From: Nitriliruptoraceae bacterium
GTDB taxonomy: Bacteria; Actinomycetota; Nitriliruptoria; Nitriliruptorales; Nitriliruptoraceae
Direction of reading: 5' to 3'
Length of the DNA: 8,143 nucleotides
Assembly: GCA_003554005.1 (NCBI GenBank)
Contig: PWEU01000398.1
Location: forward strand, 1 to 8,143
Shown: positions 1-4,995 of the stretch, piece by piece
How positions within the stretch are numbered: position 1 is the first letter of the stretch
Layout: the number at the start of each line of letters is the position of its first letter
Translations under genes and position numbers: made by a program
Notes under the pieces: generated by a model
What the model was told of the DNA's origin: nothing
Databases searched by the model: none
What the model saw: only the letters and a program-made list of their open reading frames with translations

Positions 1-24
1 CCCACCGGCCCACCGGCCCACCGA
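1..24. repeat. Three tandem 8-bp units at the left edge
   Basis: The first 24 bases are three head-to-tail copies of CCCACCGG, the last copy ending in A. The array may continue leftwards outside the window. It ends four bases before the Shine-Dalgarno of the phosphofructokinase gene. In plus frame 3 it reads as HRPTGPPT followed by TGA at 27-29, so it could be the Pro-rich tail of an upstream gene whose stop lies at the edge of the next gene's ribosome binding site. Too little of it is visible to decide between a coding tail and an intergenic repeat. Confidence 0.6.
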
Positions 25-38
25 CTTGAGGGGCTTCC

Positions 39-983
39 ATGTCATCGATCCGGACCCTGACCCTGAACCCGACGGTGGACCTCACCTGGCAACTCGATGA
101 CCTCCAGGAGGGTGGCAAGAGCCGCGCTCGCACACGCAGCGTGGTCGGCGGGGGTGGCGGCATCAACGTGGCGCGGGCGGTCGTGGAGTTGGGGGGCGCT
201 GCCCGAGCGGTGCACACCAGCGGGGGCCAGATCGGCCAGCGCCTCGGCCGACTGCTCGATGAGGAGGGGCTCGACCACACCGCCGTGGACATCGACGAGG
301 AGACCCGTGAGGCCGTCATCCTGCTCATCGACGAGGGCCGGCGCACCTACCACGTCGTTCCCAGCGGGCCTCGCTTGTCCGGTGACGAGGCGGAGGACTG
401 TCTGTCCGCGCTGCTCACCGATCTCGCGCCCGGGTCGTACGTCGTGCTGAGCGGCAGCCTTCCCGATGGCCCCTCCGTCGACTTCTACGGCGAAGCGGCG
501 CGGCGAGCCGCCGAGCAGGGGGCGCGGGTCATCCTCGACACCTCCGGTCCAGCCCTGGAAGCCGCCCTCGGCCAGGGCCTGTACCTCACCAAGCCCAACC
601 GACGCGAGGTCGCCGAGCTCATCGGCCGGACCGCCGAGACCTTCGACGACGCGAGGGAAGCGAACGACCTGCTGCTTTCCGACGGAGCGACCGAGGTGGC
701 CATCACCACGCTCGGCGATCAGGGGGTGCTGTGCTCCACCGACGACGATGGCCACGTCGAGCTCCAGACGCCACCGCTGCCGGGGCAGGCCGTGAGTGAC
801 GCAGGAGCCGGCGACAGTCTCATCGGCGCCATCGTGTTCCGTCTGGCACAGGGCGACGCACCAGCCGAGGCCTGCGCCTGGGGGGTCGCCGCCGCCGCGG
901 CGTCGGTACTCACACCGGGGACGGAACTGTTCGCACGTCAGCAGCTCGAGGAGCTACGGCCCCAGGTCCGTCTGACGGGCTGA
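39..983 (+). CDS. pfkB: PfkB-family 6-phosphofructokinase (Pfk-2 type)
   Basis: Ribokinase/PfkB-family sugar kinase, most like E. coli Pfk-2, which phosphorylates fructose 6-phosphate to fructose 1,6-bisphosphate with ATP in the cytoplasm. The protein is 314 aa, the usual length. Visible signatures are the N-terminal TLTLNPTVD (residues 6-14), the glycine-rich GGGGINVAR (38-46), LSGSLPDG (137-144), KPNRRE (185-190) and the C-terminal GAGDS (256-260), whose Asp259 is the expected catalytic base. Asp14, Lys27, Asn43, Arg90 and Ser140 align, from memory, with Pfk-2 residues near the sugar phosphate, which favours a fructose-6-phosphate kinase over other PfkB members. 1-phosphofructokinase and tagatose-6-phosphate kinase remain possible. 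The ATG start has GAGGGG five bases upstream (28-33). The gene converges on apgM with 14 bp between the stops. Confidence 0.85.
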   Translation: MSSIRTLTLNPTVDLTWQLDDLQEGGKSRARTRSVVGGGGGINVARAVVELGGAARAVHTSGGQIGQRLGRLLDEEGLDHTAVDIDEETREAVILLIDEGRRTYHVVPSGPRLSGDEAEDCLSALLTDLAPGSYVVLSGSLPDGPSVDFYGEAARRAAEQGARVILDTSGPALEAALGQGLYLTKPNRREVAELIGRTAETFDDAREANDLLLSDGATEVAITTLGDQGVLCSTDDDGHVELQTPPLPGQAVSDAGAGDSLIGAIVFRLAQGDAPAEACAWGVAAAAASVLTPGTELFARQQLEELRPQVRLTG

Positions 984-997
984 GGGACCGGGGAATC

Positions 998-2188
998 TCA
1001 CGCTCCGTATTTCTCGAGTCGCCCTGCGGACGCGAGCAGCAGCGGCATCAGGTCCTGGGTGCGCAGATGGCCGAGCAGCCCGAGGGCGCAGGCGCGTTCA
1101 CCGAAGCTGCGGACGTCGTCGCGGCCGACCTTCTCACCCCAGATCAGCGTCGGCACGGGGTGCCAGGAGTGGGCTTCGAGTTGGGTCGGAGCCGAGTGGT
1201 CGCCGGTGATCGCCAACGCGTCGGGGGCGAGTCCGACCAGGTCGGGGATGACCTCATCGACCGCCTCGATCGCTGCCACCTTCGCCTCGCGATCCCCGTC
1301 GTGGCCGGCTCGGTCTGCGGCCTTCTCGTGGGCGAACAGGTAGTCATAGTCGCCCCAGTGCGCCGACATGAGCTCCACCTGCTCGGCCAGCGAGGCCACC
1401 ACGGGCAGCACGTCCATCCCCACCAGGCGGGCCACCCCCCGGTACATCGGGTAGTTGGCGACGGTGGCAGGATGCACACCGAACCGGTCCTGCATGCTGG
1501 GCAGCTCATGGAGGGTGTCGAAGCCGCGGAAGAGCACCGCGTCAGCGTCCTGCTGCACCAGCGAGTCCCTGATCGCCGCGTCCAGTTGCCGCAGCAGTTC
1601 GGCCGTCCCCTCGGCCTCGGGCGCGGTCGCGGTGGGCTCACGCGGTGGGACGCCCACACGCTGAGGGTCGAGGGCCTCGACGCGGGGGTCCAGCCCGTCG
1701 CCTCGGAGGACGAGGAGGACGCGGTGCTCGGAGACGTGTCGGAACGTGACCTCGACGTCGTCGAGAGCGACCTCGGCCTGGAGGTGCTCGACGATCGCGC
1801 CTGCGCGCTCGTCGTCGATCCGCCCGGCGCGCCGGTCGGTCACCCGGCCCTCGTCGTCGAGGAAGGCGAGGTTGCCCCGTGCCGCGACGTCCCCCGCCTC
1901 CAGCTCCACACCCAGCCCGATGGCGGACAGCAGACCGCGTCCGAGGTCGTACTCCAGAGGGTCGTACCCGAACAGGGCCAGATGCCCGGGACCCGACCCC
2001 ACCGTGATCCCCGGTCCGGCCGGCAGCGCCAGGCCGCACGCGGACTCGGACGCCAGCTGGTCGAGGTTGGGCGTCCTGGCCGCCTCGAGCTCGCTGGCGC
2101 GTTCCCAGTCGGCGTAGCCGCCCAGACCGTCGATCACGAGCAGCACGATGTGGGCAGGGTTGTCGTTGACCAGCGAACGCAGTTCCAT
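998..2188 (-). CDS. apgM: 2,3-bisphosphoglycerate-independent phosphoglycerate mutase, archaeal type (ApgM)
   Basis: Interconverts 3- and 2-phosphoglycerate in lower glycolysis and gluconeogenesis; a two-metal enzyme of the alkaline phosphatase superfamily acting through a phosphoserine. The protein is 396 aa, normal for the ApgM branch. Motifs: LLVIDGLGG (16-24) with metal-ligand Asp20; TVGSGPGHLALFGYDP (62-77), where Ser65 is the likely nucleophile; HVSEHR (151-156); HEKAADRAGHDGD (287-299) with metal-binding Asp292 and His296; TGDHSAP (328-334) with Asp330 and His331; and the C-terminal WHPVPTLIWG (342-351). The frame stays open upstream to 2323, but the ATG at 2188 is chosen because GGGAG lies 8 nt before it, conservation begins just after it, and it follows the stop of the protease gene by 13 nt. 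The Shine-Dalgarno abuts that stop. It is the last gene of the minus-strand cluster. Most actinobacteria are better known for the cofactor-dependent GpmA type, so this form is mildly unusual. Confidence 0.88.
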   Translation of the reverse strand: MELRSLVNDNPAHIVLLVIDGLGGYADWERASELEAARTPNLDQLASESACGLALPAGPGITVGSGPGHLALFGYDPLEYDLGRGLLSAIGLGVELEAGDVAARGNLAFLDDEGRVTDRRAGRIDDERAGAIVEHLQAEVALDDVEVTFRHVSEHRVLLVLRGDGLDPRVEALDPQRVGVPPREPTATAPEAEGTAELLRQLDAAIRDSLVQQDADAVLFRGFDTLHELPSMQDRFGVHPATVANYPMYRGVARLVGMDVLPVVASLAEQVELMSAHWGDYDYLFAHEKAADRAGHDGDREAKVAAIEAVDEVIPDLVGLAPDALAITGDHSAPTQLEAHSWHPVPTLIWGEKVGRDDVRSFGERACALGLLGHLRTQDLMPLLLASAGRLEKYGA

Positions 2189-2201
2189 CGTGGGATCTCC
2201 C

Positions 2202-3191
2202 TCAGTCCGACAGCACGTCGATGGCTTCTTCGAGCGTCGCGACCCCGAGGACCTCGAGCTCAGGCGGTGCCGCCCCCTCCGCCACGTCGACCAGCGCCTC
2301 GGGGACCAGGAACACCTCGGCATCGATGAGCAGCGCCCCGCGCACCTTGGCCGCGACCCCGTCGACGGGGCCGACGTTGCCGGCGAGATCGATCGTGCCG
2401 GTGCCGGCGATGATGCGACCGCCAGCGAGCGCCTCCTCGGTCGCGGCGTCGTAGGCGCCGAGGGCCAGCATCAGCCCGGCCGACGGTCCCCCGATGCGCC
2501 GATCCCCGATCGCCCGTGCTTCCACGGGAGCGTCGATGCGCAGGTCGACGGTGGCCACCAGCACCCCGAGGCCGATCTGGCCCACGTCCGTCCCGGTCTC
2601 GAGCGGGACGAGCTCCACGGTGCGCGTCAGCTCCTCGTCGTCACGCAGCACGGTGATCTGCACCTGCTCCCCAGCGACACGGTCACCGAGGATCGCCACC
2701 AGCTCGCTGGCCAGTGCCACCTCGGTGCCGTCGACCGTGGTGATGACGTCGCCCTCCTCGAAAGCCTCGGCACCGGGGGTCCCGGGCAGCGTCGCGATGA
2801 CCCGTGCGCCGTCCCCGTCGACCGTGACCTCCAGGCCCGCGGCATCCAGTCCGACGGCGACCGCAGCGCGGATGCTCTCACGGAACAGCTCCCGCTGGAA
2901 CTCCTCGAGCTGGTCCGGGTCCACGTCGGGTGGCACGAGGGTCGGGAGGAGGTTCAGCTCTCGATCGCCGACGACCAGCACCCGGGCCGCGCTCGCGATG
3001 GTCGCGGGCTCCAACCGCACGACCGTGAGGTGGAGCTCGTCCGGCAGTTCGCTCGGCAGTCCGTCGTCCAGCTCGATGACCTCCGGCACCGCGATCGCGG
3101 GGGAGGGCTCGGTCACGGCGAGTGGGATGGGCACGACACCCGCGGCCCAGACCAGCAGCAGGATCGCGACGCCGAACAGCAGCTTGCGCAT
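2202..3191 (-). CDS. Membrane-anchored PDZ-Lon (S16) serine protease, YlbL/DdcP-like
   Basis: A 329-aa secreted or membrane-tethered protease without an AAA+ ATPase domain. One hydrophobic N-terminal segment (residues 4-26) acts as signal anchor. It is followed by an extracytoplasmic linker, a PDZ domain (about 118-195, including EEGDVITTVDGTEV), and a Lon-type S16 proteolytic domain (about 200-329). The Ser-Lys dyad is visible: Ser237 in IGGPSAGLMLALG and Lys282 in VDGVAAKVRGA, 45 residues apart as in Lon. This is the architecture of B. subtilis YlbL (DdcP), which degrades the cell-division inhibitor YneA during recovery from DNA damage. Substrates in this organism are unknown. Its ATG overlaps the TGA of the upstream M50 gene by one base (TGATG), and no strong Shine-Dalgarno precedes it (only GGTGG-like), so translational coupling is likely. 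apgM follows after 13 nt. Confidence 0.88.
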   Translation of the reverse strand: MRKLLFGVAILLLVWAAGVVPIPLAVTEPSPAIAVPEVIELDDGLPSELPDELHLTVVRLEPATIASAARVLVVGDRELNLLPTLVPPDVDPDQLEEFQRELFRESIRAAVAVGLDAAGLEVTVDGDGARVIATLPGTPGAEAFEEGDVITTVDGTEVALASELVAILGDRVAGEQVQITVLRDDEELTRTVELVPLETGTDVGQIGLGVLVATVDLRIDAPVEARAIGDRRIGGPSAGLMLALGAYDAATEEALAGGRIIAGTGTIDLAGNVGPVDGVAAKVRGALLIDAEVFLVPEALVDVAEGAAPPELEVLGVATLEEAIDVLSD

Positions 3192-4381
3192 CAGCCACCC
3201 GCCTGTGGGAGGTGTCCGGCATCATCCGGCCGTGTCCCGGAGGCCGCCGGTGCCTGCTCCTCACCGAGCTGCAGGCTCCGCCTGACGACGCGTTCGAGCT
3301 GCTCCGGCGTGACCACGCCCTCGATGCGCTTTCCGCCCTCCTCGTCGGCGGTGACCGCAAGGGGACGTCCACCGGCCATCTCGCGCAGCGCCTCGGTGAT
3401 CTCCGCGCCACCATCGACCGAGGGCAACTCCTCGACCGGCAGCATGACCTCTGCCACCGGACGTCCGGCACGCTGGTCCGCGGGCAGCTTCGCCACGTCC
3501 TCCAGGAGCAGGACGCCGGCCGTGCGGCCATCGCGCGTGATCGCGAGGGTGCCCTCCGGCCCCACCCGCAGCTGCTCGACGGCGGTGGCGACATCGGTGT
3601 CCGCCGTCAGGGTCACCAGCTCGTCGCGATGCAGGAGCTCGCCGACGGTGAGGCCCCCGAGCCTCTCGTCGATCGCCTGCTGCGCGATCTCGCTCTGGGC
3701 TGCGAAGGCGAGGAACCCTCCGATGACGATGAGCCAGATGCCGCCGATCGCTGCGGCGGGCACGAACAACAACTGCACGATCCCGAAGCTGACGATCAGC
3801 GCCGCCAGGAGCTGACCGGTCCGGGCCGCGAACCTCACCGCCCGCTGCCGGTCGCCGGTCACCCACCACACCAACGCGCGTAGGATGCGGCCGCCGTCCA
3901 GCGGCGCCCCCGGGAGCAGGTTGAACACTCCCAGCGCGAGGTTGATCCAGCCGAGCAGGCCGGCGACCTGCGCGACCAATTCGAGCCCTACCTGCGCGCT
4001 GTAGAAGGCGACCAGGCCGAAGATCGCCGCGAGCACGAGGCTCGAGAAGGGACCGATCGCGGTCAGGGCGAACTCGTCACGGGGGCGGCGGATGTCGGAG
4101 GACATCTCGGTGACGCCGCCGAAGAGGAACAGCGTGATGCCACTGACCTCGACGCCTCGGGGCTGCGCCTCGAGCGCGTGGGCGAACTCGTGTACCAGCA
4201 CGGAGAAGAAGAACAGGGCCGCGCCGATGACCGCCATGACCACCGCCGGGGTCGGGGCGTAGCCGATGACCACGAACCGGTTCCAGAAGCTCCATCCGAT
4301 CAGCAACGCGATGAGCACCCACGACCGGTGGATGCGCACCTCGATGCCAGCGATGGAGCCGATGGTGATGCGGTGGCCCAC
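3191..4381 (-). CDS. M50 site-2-type intramembrane metalloprotease with tandem CBS domains
   Basis: Polytopic zinc metalloprotease of the S2P/SpoIVFB-like group with a C-terminal CBS pair, resembling mycobacterial Rip3. Numbering is from the preferred 396-aa start. Zinc motif HEFAH is at 64-68 inside a hydrophobic helix. The second signature NLLPGAPLDGGR (154-165) supplies the third ligand, Asp162. About six membrane segments lie between residues 20 and 230. Two CBS domains (about 240-300 and 305-365) face the cytoplasm and may bind an adenine nucleotide or act as a sensor; an Arg/Glu-rich tail follows. Such enzymes cleave membrane-bound regulators after a first cut outside the membrane. The start is uncertain: GTG at 4381 has GGAG 8 nt upstream, whereas the GTG at 4396 (401 aa) has AGGA directly abutting it. 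The stop overlaps the start of the PDZ-S16 protease gene. Confidence 0.87.
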   Translation of the reverse strand: MGHRITIGSIAGIEVRIHRSWVLIALLIGWSFWNRFVVIGYAPTPAVVMAVIGAALFFFSVLVHEFAHALEAQPRGVEVSGITLFLFGGVTEMSSDIRRPRDEFALTAIGPFSSLVLAAIFGLVAFYSAQVGLELVAQVAGLLGWINLALGVFNLLPGAPLDGGRILRALVWWVTGDRQRAVRFAARTGQLLAALIVSFGIVQLLFVPAAAIGGIWLIVIGGFLAFAAQSEIAQQAIDERLGGLTVGELLHRDELVTLTADTDVATAVEQLRVGPEGTLAITRDGRTAGVLLLEDVAKLPADQRAGRPVAEVMLPVEELPSVDGGAEITEALREMAGGRPLAVTADEEGGKRIEGVVTPEQLERVVRRSLQLGEEQAPAASGTRPDDAGHLPQAGG

Positions 4382-4389
4382 GGCGCTCG

Positions 4390-4393
4390 CTCC
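4390..4393 (-). promoter_or_regulatory. Ribosome binding site that selects the M50 protease start
   Basis: On the minus strand GGAG is followed by 8 nt and then GTG at 4381. A second site, AGGAG at 4396-4400, sits 14 nt from the same GTG and touches the alternative GTG at 4396, too close to serve it. This spacing favours the shorter protein, five residues less at the N-terminus. Confidence 0.55.
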
Positions 4394-4442
4394 CACTCCT
4401 GGACGCTGGTGAGGCTGCTACCTCTCCGACCGGGGCGCAGAT

Positions 4443-4478
4443 CTGGTGCCGAGCACCAGCCCCGCCCGGGCAGGGCGG
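4443..4478. other. Two adjacent hairpins between the STAS-like and M50 genes
   Basis: Two perfect short inverted repeats lie side by side in the gap. CTGGTGC (4443-4449) pairs with GCACCAG (4453-4459) across a 3-nt loop. CCGCCC (4462-4467) pairs with GGGCGG (4473-4478) across a 5-nt loop. Neither is followed by a T-run on either strand, so a classical intrinsic terminator is not supported. They begin 9 nt after the stop codon of the STAS-like gene and end about 60 nt before the M50 start. They could act as a GC-rich non-canonical terminator, an attenuator, or an mRNA processing or stability element dividing expression of the two genes. Confidence 0.45.
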
Positions 4479-4486
4479 ATCGTGGC

Positions 4487-4840
4487 TCACTCGAGCCAGG
4501 CCCACGCCTTGGACTCGTCGTCGGAGGAGAAGGTCTGCAGCTCCACCGGTCCTGCCTGAGCGGCCTTCGACAGCAGCTGGGTCGCGGTGTCATCGGTGAC
4601 GACGGCGACCCGCTCCACGTCGTCGCGGTTCTCCCGCACGAAGCTGAGCCGCTCGTCCAGCGCGGTGAAGAAGCTCGACAGCTCCAGATCGGAGAGGCGG
4701 AACAGCACGCGGATCGCGTCATGCTTGGCGATCTCGTCGCGCAGCTCGCTGGCAAGCTGGGGGTAGTCGTCCTCGGTCACCTCACCGGACAGGGAGTAGC
4801 CGATGACCTTGTCGTGGCTCTTCTCGAGTCGACGCATCAT
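4487..4840 (-). CDS. Small SpoIIAA-like / STAS-SEC14-fold protein (DUF3478-type)
   Basis: A 117-aa acidic soluble protein. The order of elements fits the SpoIIAA-like family (STAS/SEC14-like fold): an opening strand with KVIGYSLSGEVTEDDY (11-26), helix to about residue 40, strand AIRVLFRL (42-49), a helix with a Phe pair, strand VERVAVVTDD (75-84), and an ending DESKAWAWLE (108-117) like the conserved EAKAWL tail of the family. The role of these proteins is poorly known; membrane or lipid association has been suggested for some. It lacks an obvious DSxG-type phosphorylated serine as in true SpoIIAA anti-anti-sigma factors, so a role in a sigma-factor partner switch is not supported. The frame is open to an ATG at 4909, but ATG 4840 has AGGA 6 nt upstream and conservation begins there. 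A candidate promoter is seen about 85 nt upstream. Confidence 0.75.
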   Translation of the reverse strand: MMRRLEKSHDKVIGYSLSGEVTEDDYPQLASELRDEIAKHDAIRVLFRLSDLELSSFFTALDERLSFVRENRDDVERVAVVTDDTATQLLSKAAQAGPVELQTFSSDDESKAWAWLE

Positions 4841-4869
4841 GCTGGTTCCTTCGATCGATGAGCGGATCG

Positions 4870-4905
4870 GGAGTCGGTGGGGTCGATGGGGTCGCTGAGG
4901 TCGCT
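4870..4905. repeat. Four tandem 9-bp units upstream of the STAS-like gene
   Basis: On the plus strand the units are GGAGTCGGT (4870-4878), GGGGTCGAT (4879-4887), GGGGTCGCT (4888-4896) and GAGGTCGCT (4897-4905), all sharing a central GTCG. They would lie in the 5' leader of the STAS-like gene, 30-65 nt upstream of its ATG. A perfect palindrome TCGATCGA (4851-4858) follows next to its Shine-Dalgarno. The array could be a multi-site operator, an RNA element or simple slippage. Confidence 0.55.
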
Positions 4906-4923
4906 CCACGCCACCTCACCCTC

Positions 4924-4951
4924 ACCGTAAGGCCGCCGCCGGCGCGTGCAA
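4924..4951 (-). promoter_or_regulatory. Candidate sigma-70-type promoter for the STAS-like gene and perhaps the genes below it
   Basis: On the minus strand, TTGCAC (4946-4951) and TACGGT (4924-4929) are separated by 16 bp. The downstream hexamer fits the TANNNT form common in actinobacterial -10 elements; the -35 is a partial match (TTG). Transcription would begin near 4917 and give a leader of about 75 nt holding the tandem 9-mers. It is a pattern match only. Confidence 0.35.
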
Positions 4952-4956
4952 GCGCC
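4941..4956. other. Short GC-rich inverted repeat downstream of the ATPase gene
   Basis: GGCGC (4941-4945) pairs with GCGCC (4952-4956) around GTGCAA. It begins 40 nt past the ATPase stop on the minus strand. With only five pairs and no T-run it is a weak terminator at best, and it overlaps the candidate -35 hexamer, so it could equally be a protein-binding palindrome. Confidence 0.25.
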
Positions 4957-4995
4957 ACGACGGTCGAACGGCCACGCCCGACCCGCCGGAGGTGG

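Noticed and set aside
42..755. 237-codon minus-strand open frame opposite pfkB
   Set aside because: No recognisable domain, and the plus strand has full PfkB signatures.
2189..2323. N-terminal extension of ApgM by 45 residues
   Set aside because: It would lie inside the PDZ-S16 gene, is Arg/Ser-rich without family similarity, and the ATG at 2188 has a well-placed GGGAG.
1067..2329. 420-codon plus-strand open frame opposite apgM
   Set aside because: Arg/His/Gln-rich, ends in a Pro/Arg run, no family features; the opposite strand encodes a clear ApgM.
2148..3815. 555-codon plus-strand open frame across the two protease genes
   Set aside because: It crosses the overlap of two well-supported minus-strand genes and its product turns into low-complexity Ser/Arg/Pro sequence; a shadow of codon bias.
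4382..4396. Longer M50 start at GTG 4396
   Set aside because: Not excluded, but the only Shine-Dalgarno-like bases directly abut it, whereas GTG 4381 has GGAG at 8 nt.
4841..4909. N-terminal extension of the STAS-like protein by 23 residues
   Set aside because: The extra residues are a His/Pro/Arg repeat made by the tandem 9-mers; ATG 4840 has AGGA at 6 nt.
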